Shown: positions 1 to 12,023 of the stretch, piece by piece
Position numbering within the stretch: the stretch's first letter is position 1
How the letters are laid out: the number at the start of each line of letters is the position of its first letter
From: Filosporella fistucella
Lineage: Eukaryota; Ascomycota; Leotiomycetes; Helotiales
DNA: 64,000 bases
Direction: 5' to 3'
Assembly: GCA_030077755.1 (NCBI GenBank)
Contig: JAQJZZ010000018.1
Location: forward strand, 1,736,001-1,800,000
The notes under the pieces: model-generated
What the model was told of the DNA's origin: nothing
Seen by the model: the letters and a program-made list of their open reading frames with translations, nothing else
The model's database searches: none
Position numbers and translations under genes: made by a program

Positions 1-379
1 TTTCGTCATATAGATTATGGAGAATTCAAAATCAACTGGAAATCCGAGAATATCCAAGCTACATCAACACAATGAAACAATGTAGCTCCATATTTGAGTC
101 AGATCCCGAGTCTTTACCAAATCTTATCCGTGTAAAAAGAAGCTTCCATCCAATGTTTATCCATATTCTTGAAACATTACGTCTTAAGCTTGACCCTCAT
201 CCTCCCTAGCCCAGTCTCTAAAAGTCGCGTCGTAGAACACCAAAAATCGCGTCCACTTCCAACCACTCTAATTCTAACTACAACACCACTGACTATCAAC
301 ATCCACGCAGTAGAATTTCTGCTATACGGAGACAAAGCAAATTCCAGAAACCTCAATTTCAAACCTGAAATACAATAAA
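1..379. other. Upstream region of centrin gene
   Basis: No gene is seen. The stretch directly precedes the centrin start codon and its last 200 bases are C- and A-rich, as in many fungal leaders. It presumably holds the centrin promoter and 5' UTR. Confidence 0.5.
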
Positions 380-1164
380 ATGGCATCAGCAGCTCAATCG
401 CACCCGTCCTTCCCCTCTCGCCCATACTCCAACACCCTCCACGGCAAAAGCACCGCTCCCTCCTTCGGCACCACATCCCACACAGCCAACAGAGAAACCG
501 CCCGTCTAGAGCGCGAAAGACAAGAGCGCGAGCGCGCGCAAAGAGAAGCAGCACAAGCCGGGTCCTCGAATCCAGGGCCCCAGATCACAGATGAGCAAAG
601 GGAAGAGATAAACGAGGCAGTATGTCCTTTTCATGCCTAACCCCAAATCTACCGGGGGCAAGAGCAAAGGAAGAGAATTATATTGACCAGAAACAGTTCG
701 GCCTCTTCGACCTAGACAAAGACCAAAGGATAGATTACCACGAATTCAAAGTCGCTCTCAAAGCCCTCGGATTCGACCTCCCCAAATCTGAAATCCTCTC
801 CTACCTTACAACCCACGGCATAGCACCCGATCCATCCGCTCCTCCCCCTCAAACCCGGCCCATAATGTCACAAGCGCAGAATACAGTCCCAGCTGGTCGT
901 CTACTACTTACACTTCAAGGTTTCCAGACCATAGCAGCGAAATTGATCAGTGAGCGTGATCCGAGAGAGGAGATCTTGAGGGCTTTTGCGCTATTCGATG
1001 CGGACAATAAGGGTGTTATTAGTTTGGAAGATTTGAGACGAGTGGCGAGGGAACTTGGGGAGGGGTTAGAGGAGGAGGAGCTAGTGGCTATGATTGAGGA
1101 GTTCGATTTGGAGGCTAAGGGGGGTGTGGGGCAGGAGGAGTTTATTGGGATTTGTATGGGTTGA
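380..1164 (+). CDS. CDC31: Centrin (Cdc31-type EF-hand protein)
   Basis: Calcium-binding EF-hand protein of the centrin family, which acts at the spindle pole body and, in yeast, also in mRNA export and DNA repair complexes. Two exons are inferred, 380-619 and 697-1164, joined in phase 0. The intron has a GTATGT donor, a CTAAC branch site and a CAG acceptor. The join gives the classic centrin text EEINEAFGLFDLDKDQ. The first EF hand has DLDKDQRIDYHE; a late one has DADNKGVISLEDL; the last loop (DLEAKGGVGQEE) is degenerate. The 70 or so N-terminal residues are basic and serine-rich with an Arg/Glu run, a usual fungal extension. About 235 residues, longer than yeast Cdc31 because of that extension and a Pro-rich insertion between EF hands 1 and 3. 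An acceptor 6 bases earlier (after 690) is possible and would add two residues. Confidence 0.9.
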
Positions 1165-1751
1165 GGAGGATGGATATGCACCGCTTTATATTTTGATGCT
1201 TATGACCAAGTGGAAAGAGAGACGTTGGACAAGAGATGGAAGGTATTTTGTGTTCGAATACTGTACTTGCAGTGAAAGCGCGGCGTCAAGGCATTATACC
1301 CCAGAAGAGCTGACTGTCAAGGGTTCAGTGGAGCCCTTTTCATTTCTGAGATGAATATGCTTCCTTGTGTCGAAATACATGTTATCACTATTCAACGCCT
1401 TTTTCATTGATGCTTCGCAATTCAGTTTGCGTTGTCTTTCGCAGCTGGCTGAAATCACTCCCTAGCTAAACAAATGGTTCTACCATGCTGTAGAGAGATA
1501 TTCACGTGCAATTATACGCCGAATAGAGGTTCAAAATCAGATGTGCAATGCTTCGTGAATTCATTCACGTCTCAATCTAACAGTGACAATAGAAAACCCC
1601 AAGCCCCGATCGGCAATGACTTGTCATGCCCAATCAACAAAGTATATCATTTGCACGCCTGCTTGAAGAATGAGTATTGTGCAAGATCCATATTCCCAAG
1701 TAAATCTCAATTCGAAAGAATGCTACCACCCGACTTCCACTACCTTTTCCT
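1165..1751. other. Intergenic, convergent 3' ends
   Basis: This lies between the 3' ends of the centrin (+) and epsin (-) genes. Only short, unconvincing ORFs occur. It probably holds both 3' UTRs; nothing else recognised. Confidence 0.5.
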
Positions 1752-3596
1752 TTAAAACTGGATCAAGTCACCCTGCCCATTTGGTCCTTGCTGTTGTCTA
1801 CCTCCGAATGGGTTACTCGATTGTTGAGCGCCATAGCCGCCACCGAAGCCATTTGACATACCAGCTGGCCCTGTTGCGGCCGGAATTTGACGCCCAGCTC
1901 CGAAGCCACCGGATGAATTTGCTCCATAGGATGTTTGAGGCATACCAGTGTACTGATTTTGGAGGAAAGGATTTGTACCAGTCTGTTGTGCGTTCAACCG
2001 TCCCAAATGCGACCCAGCACTGTTAACGAATGTTCCCGGAGCTGTATGTTGTGCAGGAATACGAAGATCACCAGTGTTTCCAAAGGTATCCAAGCCCTCT
2101 CCAGTTGATAGCAACGCATTAAGTCTAGCATGATGGGGATCTTGCTCTTTGGCAGGTGGCGGCGTGAAAGAACTGATGGGATTATATGATGGTGTATTGT
2201 TGAAAGTGGCAGTCTTTTGTTCGGAAAGAGAAGAGAGTGTGGGTTTAGCTGGTGCTTGGGCGGTCTGGGGACGACCAAACCCAGATGCAAATGGGTTGTT
2301 CGAGCCTGTAGGAGTCGGCCTGATCGCCTGGAGACCTTGGTTATTCGTAGCCCAAGGATTGTTAGTATTTGCAGGAATCAGCGGCTCGGGTTGTTGTTGC
2401 TGTTGAGGCTGGAAAGCATTTGTGTTTTGCTGGGCGTATGGATTGAAGCTCGTTTGCTGGGGTTGGATCTGTTGCTGTCCTTGTCCATACATCTCGAATC
2501 CAGTTGGCTGCGGAGCAAATCCATTTTGGTATCCATTTTGATATCCAGTTGGCTGCTGGTTCTGGAAGCCGCCAGTATACATATTACCCATGTAGCCAGT
2601 CTGCTGCTGTTGCATATTTGGGTCAATTGGGTTACCCGCCCAATCAACCTGGGTCTGTTGCTGATACCCTTGGTTGAATCCGGTAGGCTGTGCTGTCTGG
2701 ATTGGATCATCGTCGAAGAGTGAGGCCGCATTTTGCTCTTCTAATTCCCTCCTCCGGAGTTCCTCTTCTTCCTTACTCAGCTTGATAGCCTTTGCCAGAT
2801 CCTCATCGTCGGGCTCCCCGTTTCTGCTTTGCCGTTTCTTACGATCCTCTTCCTCTTGGTATTTGCTAGCTTCGATAGCTAGTTTGTACTCGGCATCCTC
2901 TTCATCAGCGCGCTGCGCCCGATGAGGTCTTGGCTGTCGGCGTTGAGTTTGCTCGTGGGGTTGGGCGAATTCCTCGATACCAGTCACTCTTGACTTCCAA
3001 GTCTTCCGATCGCTGCGCTCACTGCGTAGCCTTTCTTCGTCTAGAATCAAAGAGGTTAATTCTTTTGCGGAGACTCGCACTGAAACCGGATTAGCTGAGC
3101 TCCGCAACGTGTTCCTGGTAACCAGGCTTACCGTTCTGTCCCACATCACGACCATCCTCGTCGATATACTGGAACTCTCTGAGGGTCTTGATGATGTAGA
3201 TATTCTTGTGCGCCCAGGTAACGACGAGCTCGGAGCCCTCGTGCAGACAGTAATCCAGCACTTTGAGAGCTTTGAGAACATGTCGCCAGTTCTTGCCTTT
3301 GTCGTTCAACCTCTTGTCCAGCATATCCATAATTTCATAGAACTCATTGGACCTGTATTCACTTAGTCAGAATCTCTGTCTTCCCATAGTAGGTCGTGTG
3401 CGTACGAATTGAACGTCATCTGGGCTATTTCGCTCATCTCTGTCCCCGTGGGTCCCCATGGATCATTACTGGTCGCTGAAGTACGTCAGTACATTGAATT
3501 TCGCAATTCATAGGCAGCCATACCATTCCGGACCTTGACCTGGACGGAAGAGTATCCCTTCGTGACATTTTTGACGCTTCTGATGACTTTCGACAT
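1752..3596 (-). CDS. ENT1/ENT2-like: Epsin (ENTH-domain endocytic adaptor)
   Basis: Clathrin-associated endocytic adaptor. Four exons on the minus strand: 3596-3524, 3475-3406, 3352-3132 and 3079-1752, joined in phases 1, 2 and 1, giving 563 residues. The start MSKVIRSVKNVTKG is the conserved lipid-binding N-terminus of epsins. The ENTH domain covers about residues 10-150 and includes the hallmark EIMDMLDKRLNDKGKNWRHV. Two ubiquitin-interacting motifs follow near 180-196 and 211-228. The rest is Gln/Asn-rich with several NPF motifs (for EH-domain partners). It ends in GDLIQF, whose LIQF fits the clathrin-box pattern. Introns are 48-53 nt with standard GT-AG ends. This is the expected full-length architecture of fungal Ent1/Ent2, so function is well supported; which paralogue it matches cannot be told by eye. 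Confidence 0.95.
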
Positions 3597-4595
3597 TTTC
3601 GCGACAAGGCTATTCGAAATCTAACCGCTCGATTCTCTCGAGAGAGCGAACGGATGGTTCGGGGAATGGACCGTACTCCTATGCGATTCGAATCGCTGCT
3701 GATCTAAGTTTGCGACCTGATAAACGGCTGGTTCGATGAAAAGATGGAAGTCGGCGGATAGAAGTCAACCAAGAGATTGCGTTGAGATAGAAGTGACGGC
3801 TAGACGGCTAGCCCCGCACTCGTGTCGGGATGAAGAAAAGAAAGGGCAAAGGTTAGAGTGGGTTTCGAGACAGTAGAAAGAGTGTTTCAATGGTTGTTAG
3901 AATAGGCATAATACTTCGACTTCTTATGAATTATGCGACCAGGTGGTTCGGAGCTTTTGGGTTGGGCGGCGAGATGATGACGCTTGCGCTAAAACTGTAA
4001 GGCCAAGACCCATTACGAACAGTATGAATCACGTGGATGAGACTTGTATAAGTGTAATTATTTGGAGCTTATGACTGTAATTGTAAACAGGACAGGTTTG
4101 CATGAATATGTTGAGAATTATAGTGGGTGTATAAGTTACCTGTATTCGTTGACACGTATGTAGCATCGACAGTCTTCTTGTGCCACTGTGCTCAAGATTT
4201 AAAATACTCCCACTCCACACAATATTCTTTCAACGTCCAGTGTCAGTTTGGGTTCTGGTTTGACAGTATTTGATTTCCCTATCGTCACCCAGTGATGAAG
4301 TTCCTATTCTCTCAGTACAGGCTATACCTTTCTCTGCAAGATAATCTTTCCTTCGCACTTCACAATTGTGGAGCTGCGAAGCAAGTCCACTAGATACTCC
4401 ACCTCGATAAGTCTGCAGATATGAATGGGAGCGTAGTGTTTCTCTGCGACAATGTACTTGAGACCTCCACTTCCTGTTCGATTCACATCATCTACTTCTC
4501 GAAGGAGGGGTAAGGTGAATTGAAGGTGGATCTGAGTTAACACTCTTCCAAAGCCATCCTATATGCTTTGAGGCAAAAAGGCTTTAAAGCCTCCA
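3597..4595. other. Intergenic, epsin promoter and EngB 3' side
   Basis: The region upstream of the epsin start (minus strand) runs into the 3' side of the EngB gene. A 73-codon ATG-less or short ORF at 4322-4543 on the minus strand has a protein-like composition but no recognisable family and no clear partner exon. No RNA gene or repeat was recognised. Confidence 0.4.
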
Positions 4596-5750
4596 TTATA
4601 ATTTGCCAATTCGTTCCAATTCTTCAAAGGAAACAATTTCGGGCTTCCCACTGAATTTAGCTTCCAGCTCCTCGTGGGAGACTATTTCAACAGGCTTTGC
4701 GAGGTTGACTTTTGGTTGATATTCAAGTTCAGCCGCTCGCAACATGGCAAATCTGACAGCATTAATCCCCATTCTTTCTCCATCTATCCACTTCTCCGAA
4801 CTGCAAGCAATAATTTCTCCTATCGCCATTCCATCATCCTCGGTGTTTGGTTGTACTGCTTCCTTGACATCTTCCATCAACCTTCTTAATTCTGCAAGTC
4901 TGATCTCCGCAACTTCCGGACTTGGTGATCTGCTACCCGGAAGAAGAATTCTGTCTGCCTTTGATAGTATGACCTGATATGGCACATTATGTTCCTTGAA
5001 TAATCCAATAATCTGCAAATCGCTATTCTTTATGCCATGTTCCGAATCGACCAGCAGGAACGCCCTTTTCAGCTCTTTCCTTTTTGCTAAGTACTTCATA
5101 ATTTGTGCTCCCCATTCAGCTCGCCCACCTTTCCCGTACCCGGGCATATCCAATACCACTAATCTGTTCTTGCCAGTATCCTCAGGGCCACCCACTGCAA
5201 AAGCATTCATGAGTCTTGTCCTTCCGGGCTTGGAACTTGTATGTGCAATTTTTCTTCCTAGCAAAGCATTCAAAAGCGAAGACTTTCCAACATTCGAACG
5301 TCCCAGAAAACAAACCTCGGGACTGTCCCCATGGTCCATTACTTTGAACTTTTCAGCTGACCATAGGAACTTGGGAGGAAATTTTTGAAAGAACTTCGTA
5401 GCATGGGATAGTTGAGCAGGGCTGGGAGGTATAGTGTCCCAATGGTACGATATCGCTGCAGACTTGAATGGTAATTGTTTTGGCGGAGGTGAAGGAGGAG
5501 GTGACGGCTGTTTCGTAGAAAGGTTAGCTGCAGTTGCGAGTGGTCTGCCAGTCCGTCGTATTGGACCGATTCTGTCGCATCGTGTTCGAAAACATGGCCG
5601 CAATTTCGAAGATATTGGCATTGAGTTGTTCATAAGCACGGCATTTGTTGACGATTGAGAGCGTGCTGCTTGAAGCCAGCAGGAGAAAGTTTCAAGACAA
5701 GGCTGATGAGGTCGGAGCTTTTGGCACGAACGGCCGATCAATAAATTCAC
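4596..5750 (-). CDS. Mitochondrial EngB/YihA-type GTPase (Mrx8-like)
   Basis: TRAFAC-class GTPase of the EngB/YsxC family. Bacterial members assist large-ribosomal-subunit assembly, and the yeast homologue Mrx8 is mitochondrial. A single exon of 384 codons is seen. The N-terminal 100 or so residues are Arg/Ser-rich and then proline-rich, consistent with a mitochondrial presequence. The G domain shows GRSNVGKSS (about 150-158), the switch region with GRTRLMNAF, DMPGYGKG (201-208), SKAD (263-266, in place of the commoner TKxD) and a G5-like CSSE near 320. The C-terminus extends about 60 residues past the bacterial length. It is head to head with the FMC1-like gene, 70 bp between start codons, so a shared promoter is likely. 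The start used is the upstream-most in-frame Met; an internal Met would still leave a presequence. Confidence 0.85.
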   Translation of the reverse strand: MNLLIGRSCQKLRPHQPCLETFSCWLQAARSQSSTNAVLMNNSMPISSKLRPCFRTRCDRIGPIRRTGRPLATAANLSTKQPSPPPSPPPKQLPFKSAAISYHWDTIPPSPAQLSHATKFFQKFPPKFLWSAEKFKVMDHGDSPEVCFLGRSNVGKSSLLNALLGRKIAHTSSKPGRTRLMNAFAVGGPEDTGKNRLVVLDMPGYGKGGRAEWGAQIMKYLAKRKELKRAFLLVDSEHGIKNSDLQIIGLFKEHNVPYQVILSKADRILLPGSRSPSPEVAEIRLAELRRLMEDVKEAVQPNTEDDGMAIGEIIACSSEKWIDGERMGINAVRFAMLRAAELEYQPKVNLAKPVEIVSHEELEAKFSGKPEIVSFEELERIGKL

Positions 5751-5820
5751 AGCTTTTGTAAAGTCATAGCTCCCTCATCCTCGAAAAGCGACTACTTTTC
5801 ATCACCACCACCACATCAAG
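5751..5820. promoter_or_regulatory. Short bidirectional promoter region
   Basis: Only 70 bp separate the divergent start codons of the EngB-type GTPase and the FMC1-type factor. The segment next to the FMC1 start is CA-rich (repeated CACCAC), a common fungal leader composition. Both products are predicted to be mitochondrial. That the two genes share one promoter is inference from geometry. Confidence 0.55.
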
Positions 5821-6153
5821 ATGAACAATCCTACCAAACTTAGAGCGCTCTATCGGGCTTTTCTACGAGAGCTTCCTTCCCGGCCTTTATCCGAAAAATC
5901 GCGATCTCCTCTTCAGGCACGAATTCGCAGTACCATTGCCTCGGAAAACAGCACTCCGATTGAGCAGGCAGAACAATTCCTACAATACGTCAAGGCACAA
6001 AGGATGTATGCAACATTGCTGGAACGATATAATCCTGGGATGGGAATGGATGAGGAGGAGAGAGTGCGCTTGACGGCGAGGAGAGTCGGGATGGATTTAC
6101 CTGAGGAGTTCTCATACGCGGAAGCAGCAAAGAATGGTGGAAAAAATGAATGA
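5821..6153 (+). CDS. FMC1: FMC1-type ATP synthase assembly factor (LYR family)
   Basis: Small single-exon gene of 110 residues. It begins with an LYR-type motif (KLRALYRAFLREL, about residues 7-18). This is followed by a helical domain ending in EEERVRLTARRVGMDLPEEF, typical of Fmc1. Fmc1 helps assemble or stabilise the F1 part of mitochondrial ATP synthase, especially at high temperature in yeast. LYR proteins usually bind the mitochondrial acyl carrier protein. The length matches the family. No separate presequence is evident, as usual for LYR proteins. It diverges from the mitochondrial GTPase gene across 70 bp. Confidence 0.85.
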   Translation: MNNPTKLRALYRAFLRELPSRPLSEKSRSPLQARIRSTIASENSTPIEQAEQFLQYVKAQRMYATLLERYNPGMGMDEEERVRLTARRVGMDLPEEFSYAEAAKNGGKNE

Positions 6154-8207
6154 ATTATTTGTCCTACGACAGGCTATTGGGAGGTGCGCTTGGAAGGATA
6201 CCAATCGCGTTCAATCATGGACGAAGAAGCACGACCAGCGGCGGCTACAAGGTTCATAGACATCTTTTGAAGTCGGATTGGCAATAGCTTCTGATTTCCG
6301 ATACAATCAACCATTGCGCATAGCACACCCGTCAGAACCGCCAGCCTCATCATGATTCGACAGCTATCAAGCTTGCCACAGCTTCTATATTTCCGAGATC
6401 TTTGATAACGCCTTGTATTTATCTAAATGTAAATGTACGATTCGCACGGTTCGTCTAGCATTACCGTTTCTAGAAGTTTATGTGTTACTAATATTGAATC
6501 GGGAATGTCATTGTCGCTGGTGCGTCCGAGAGCCGCGAGGCGCTCTTCATTTCAACATGCAATGCTGAAAGTGGCCTCATTCTCTACTCTTGTGTAGACT
6601 ACTATTTCGGAGAGTTTGTTTCCGCTGTTTGAGTGTCACATTATTGCACGGAGCCTTCACTTCATTTCAGGCTCGAGCAAACAGCGTATACCAAGTCACA
6701 GGCCACTATTAGCTAGAACCATGATAGCTGGGATGCAATTGCAAATAAAGTATTACAGAGTCGAATGCATCCTGAGGGCATGGTCTGTTCAATTTTGTCC
6801 CTCTTGAAAACCGTTAGACAATTCCTTATTTGGGATCATATCGTCGTGCCTGCCCATGAACGGTCAAGCTGCAGGCAAATTGAAATCTATTCTCGGAACT
6901 GCAGACTCCACCAACCTACATATTTCTCTCGGAGAATTAGCAAGTAACATAACGACAGTCTTTGCCACAATTTAAGATTGAAGAAGGAAAGGAGGAAATC
7001 AAACATCACACCAACTACCTATGCGCCGTGTTACATTCTTTCTAGAAGGATAAAAGAAGGTTCTTACAAATTTCGGACCGCCACAGTCGGTCCAACCATT
7101 CCTGTGGGATTGTGAAGAGTAACCTTACCAAGAGCTATTTTGGTCTCGAGGACTTCGGGGAGAGTTGGTGTTACCATGTCAAACCCGTGACACGGCGATT
7201 ATGGCCTTGGTTGAAAAATGAGTATACAGGCTGGTGTACTTTACAGAGTCATGCTGCCTAGACATAGTGACCGGAGCTTGTCATCCAGCCACATAGATGA
7301 TACAACACCTTGGTGTTTCGAGGGTCGGAACGGCTTTCTGCAGGTTTGTACCATGGCTTGTGGGTGTACGGAGTACCGACCAGCCATCTGAGCTGATTCA
7401 TCCGCATTTAGGACCTCGAGGAAGGGTGACTGCACATGCCACTATTATCTTCAGCACAAAATGTGGAAAAGCTTAAATCTGGAGGTGGTGAGAGCGATAG
7501 TGCAATACCTCCCCCCTCCTTCTTCCTCCTTTGCCTTATCATCACTATCACAATCACCAGCAGCTCTATTTTGCATGAACATCGTCTATTGTAAGCGCCC
7601 ACCTCTGTGGTGGATCACGACCTTAACCGCATACTGGGTGCTGTTATTGGTAGGTGAGGTTTTGATGCCGGGTTTAGTACAGGGCTACGAGTAGGCTAGC
7701 CATGACCTTTCAGCAGTCCAGCCAATTGTGGGATGTGCCAAATTTGGACCCTGTGCCGTGCTGCAGCGACTCCACGCCCACCGCAAAGCCAAATCCACGC
7801 ACACCAGAGGCCCTTTGGCACTTCACACACCTTTCGTTCACGATTCTGCAGCCAAACTGCAGTCCCGGGGGCCCTGATGGTCCTGATGGCCCTAGCAAAG
7901 TGGTGTCTTGACTGCAAACATGGCCTGGCGAGCCTGTTGAACAAGGGTTGCCAGGAGGTCATACATATGAGGCCAGACCCCTCCAACTTTCTTTCTCTCC
8001 ACGACCGAGCCTCAACTTCAACCTCAACCTGCCCGTCGTCTTCAACCTCAACTCTCTGTACTCTGCTTCCCTGCTGAGTCCCAGATGAGTTCAGGGCACC
8101 GTCGTCGCTGTCAGACGAAGCCTAGAGCCCTTTCGCGGGTGTGGAGAATTGTCTCAGGCCTATGAACGATAGACAGATAGGCTTCTGCTGCTATTTTTAG
8201 AGGCGCA
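6154..8207. other. 2 kb intergenic region
   Basis: No coding gene is supported; ORFs are short and overlap in several frames. The last 250 bases include a repeated CAACTTCAACCTCAACCT-like pyrimidine-rich stretch near 8010-8060, probably part of the leader or promoter of the next gene. Several short upstream ATGs occur (for example near 8083 and 8162), so that leader, if transcribed, contains small uORFs. Confidence 0.45.
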
Positions 8208-11200
8208 ATGACTACTCACTTGAGGGATACCGCTGCTCGACGACGCCTTGAACTCAATCCCATCACGACCTCACTGAACGTCTCCCATCTTCCATCCCAT
8301 CTTCAGACGCCAAGTTCAGCCCTATCCTCGAGTTCTCTGAGCGCGCCTTTTGGTTACAATCCGGTAGCATATACGCCAGTAAGCGCTGTCCGCCAATACA
8401 ATCCCCAACAATGGACATCTTCTCCCAGCGTTACCTCGGACAACGGGGCGCATTTTGGGGTTCAGAGGCCCCAGGACACCGAAGGTACATACTCCAAGCC
8501 AATTTTTGCTGAATGCATTGGTGGAGAATGCCGCTGTCAGAAAATATACTAATCTCTACTAGTCGTGATTCCTGCCCCACCTCCATATTCCCCACCGAGG
8601 AGTAATCGAACCTCGATGATACTGGCTGATGATCCTTCTTCTGGAATGTCTCCTGCTACCCGAGTCTCTCCTGCACATCTTTATCGGTCGTCACCTGAGC
8701 CAGGTGCAAATCATGCCTTCCCCCCTCCACCACCTCCAAATACTCGTACGAGAGCAGGTTCACACGACAGGCCAACATCAGTGTATAACAATGTCACGAA
8801 TTTTGCACGAAGACCCGCTCCCGAACCTCCTAGGGTCTCTCCTGAGAGCAACAGGGAAAATGCATTCCATCCCAGACGGCCTGTACCGATCCAAGTGGAG
8901 GCGCCGTCATCTGAAGAAGAAGGTTCTCAATATAATACAGATTCCAGGCCTCCAGCATCTCGACGAGCTGCTTCTGCTGGAGCAATAAGTACACCATCTT
9001 CATCTAGGTCACGGGGATCATCAACGACAAGATGGGAACCGGGCATGCCATTACCACCACCTCCTCCAGGACCACCACCACCACAATCAAGATCACAGAG
9101 TATGTCGAGATCAACAGATAGGGTCGTATCTCCACCAACACGGAGACCTGGCATGCTATCGAATCTGGGACCAGTTCCTCCAACTCCTGCCGGATGGGTT
9201 GACGAAGATATTTCCGGGAGAGGGAGATCACCGAATCGCGGACTCCATATCGACACATCGAGCGTCAGTTCAAGTACAGCTGGAGGTGAATCGAACTCTG
9301 GCTCCAGTTCTTCGGGCTTGGCCAGGAATCATGCCGTTCGAGGAGAACCTAAAAGTATTCGTGAGAGGAGAAATGAGAGTAAGACGAGAAGAAGCGCTGC
9401 AGTTGAGGAACAGTCCAACAATCCTTGGGCAGAGGCTATCACGCCATCTGATATTGTTGTTCCAATGACCACGTTAGGGAGGAGACCAACAATCACAAAA
9501 TCAACACCAAGAAGTGGTAGGTCACATCAAGGCGAGACACCAAGGTCTGCTGAGTCTCATTATACCAATACGCCAACTCAATTGATGACCGCTCCCGGTA
9601 CTGGATCGCGAGGATCAACACCTAGACCACATCATTCATCAAATCGTCTCGAAGCACCTACTCCCCCATTTTCACCAAGCCACATTAAAGCAGCATTCAA
9701 TGAAGAATCACCCACTATTCCCCCCAAAGCCCTTCCAACTCCTCCCCCACAATCAAGGCTTGCTCTTGGATCTCCTGCACGTCCAGTCTCACATATTCTT
9801 CACACACCGAATAACGATCATACGTCCATACAGCCTCTCGTACCCTCCAGGCCGGGGTCAAGGCAATCAAGCACAAGTCAGGTATCGCAAATATCCCCTG
9901 CAGAACAGTTTTCCCGAGCGGCAGTGGAACGGCATCAAGCATTCGCTCAAAAAGAGGCTGCCGCCACTTCTGATACTGAGCGTGTGCGCATGTTCGCAGA
10001 GTTTATTGTGACAGAATCTCGACTTAGAAGGGAGCGTTATGCAACAGCAATCGATGCGATGGGCTCGGAAATCTTAGAATTAACTCGTGACCTGTTCAGA
10101 CCGTATAGTCCTGGGGCTCGGAGAGATTCTACAATTTCCAGACCAAGTGCCTGGACCCCAGAATCATCGACAGGACCCAGATCTCCTGCTATAGGTAACC
10201 GATCTCACAGAGGTTCCTTAATGGCAGCTCTACACGATACTCCAAAATTGCAGACTACTGGACTTGGAGAATCGTCAAGAAGCCAGCCTTCATCTGGGTC
10301 GAATCCAGCATCTCCAGCTTTAGGGCGTCCTGAGTCTACATGGTGGAGTGGATATATGCCATCTTTGTCACCTATTCCGAGTATGAGTGTCAGTGAGGCA
10401 CCGGATGGATCAGATTCAAGGGGAAGACCTTCAAGTAGATGGTGGGAGGTAAGTCAAGAAGGTTCAAACGGAACTCCCTCCATGAGATTAGAGCGCTCGA
10501 AACGAGAATCAAAGTATATGGGCATGCCACGAGAGCTGCGAGAAGCATTGCAGAATGGAGAGCCAGCGACTTCGCATAATGGCAAGGGCATTGATTCAAG
10601 TACTCCTATGGAGCAAAAGATTTATGGACCTAATGAGTATCCACCTGAGAAGATGGGATGGCATGAACACGATGCAGCTTCATCATCACCGGGCCAGACG
10701 CCTTCAAAACCTCCACCATTCTCTCCTGCTCCAGCAACACCAAACCCAAATCATTTGGATGTCTCTCGCCTTGTAACATTACCTCCCCCATATCCACGAC
10801 ATCACCCTGCCGTCAATAACAACCACCCAGATCTCACATCTATACGCACCATCGTTCGAGTGTTGAGTGATTTCACCGAGGTGGAGGCTACCAAAGACCG
10901 GTTCCTGAAGACCAGCATGCAAATTAAAGAGGATTTAGCAGAAGAGACCAAAAAGCGACGGAATTCACTTAGAGTGAATATTCAACGACAAATCGAGTCC
11001 GGGGAAATGACCTACGCAGACGCTGCCAAGGTAGAAGCTGAGGCAAAGACTACCGAGCAAGAGAAAACAAAGGAAGCATCGAAACTCGACTTCGAGCTTT
11101 TCCAATCTCAGGTTGTCATTCCTCTGAACGATTTGCTTATGGACCGAGTCGCTCGCTCAACTGAACTATTTGATCAATTACGCTCGAAGCTTTTCGTAGA

Positions 11201-12023
11201 TGCGCAACAGCAGAATCCAAATTCGACCCAAGAAGAAGGAGATGAGCAGCCAGAACTGCTGGAAAAGCTCACATTACTGAAATGGATCTTCGAGGCCCGC
11301 GAACAGCTCCACAGAGAGCTTTTTGATCTCCTCTCGGACCGCAACAATCGCTACCGGGACATGGTCATCACACCCTACCGCCTCTCAGGCAACACCGAGA
11401 AAGTCACTAACGCGGAATCCTTCTTCTCCGAAGATGCATCAAAGCGTAAACTGGCATTTGAGCAAGAAATACTCAAGCGTACAGAGGAGTTCATGGATAT
11501 CATCGAAGAAAATGTTGTTCGGGGCGTTGAGGTCCAGTTAAGTGCTTTCTGGGATATTGCTCCTAGTTTGAGTCGCATCACGGAAAAAATTCCCAGACAG
11601 CTTGAAGGATTTCAGATCCAAATCCCGAGCGCAGAGTATGAGGAGAATCCAGCTTACTACGAATTCCCTATGCAGTATCTCCACAGCTTACTCGCTCACT
11701 GCGAGAAGAGCACGTACCAATTTATTGAGAGTCAGATCAATCTACTCTGTCTTTTACATGAGGTGAAGAGTGGGGTTACAGTGGCCAACTGTAGACTGAT
11801 GCGGAGTCAGCGTGTTGCACAAGGGGAATCGGAAGAGGAAGTTGACGCTGAGTTGGGAATGGTAGAGAAGGATGAGGAGGCTAGGCTGACGGATGATTTG
11901 AAGGAAAAGGTTAGATGTGTGGAGGAGCTTTGGAGTAGTGCTTTGGGAGGGGAGTTGGTGGGCGTTAAGGAGAGGATCGAGGGGTGGTTGGTTGATCAGG
12001 GAGGATGGGATGATGAGCAGTAA
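8208..12023 (+). CDS. Large Ser/Pro-rich conserved fungal protein, function unknown
   Basis: Two exons, 8208-8484 and 8563-12023, joined in phase 1 (donor GTACAT, branch-like ACTAAT, acceptor CTACTAG), give 1245 residues. Roughly the first 850 residues are low-complexity Ser/Pro/Arg-rich sequence with several polyproline runs (PPPPPP, PPPPPGPPPP) that could bind SH3, WW or profilin-type partners. A short ordered island near 540-600 contains ERHQAFAQKEAAATSDTERV and RLRRERYATAIDAMGSEI. The last 380 or so residues are strongly helical and charged, with coiled-coil character (KKRRNSLRVNIQRQIES, FEAREQLHRELFDLLSD). No catalytic motif is seen. I do not recognise the family. The layout would suit a scaffold or cytoskeletal/polarity protein, but that is only a guess. 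A second ORF frame over the same span is a shadow. Confidence 0.8.

Noticed and set aside
2217..2723. 168-codon plus-strand ORF, Leu/Ser-rich
   Set aside because: Antisense shadow of the Gln-rich part of epsin.
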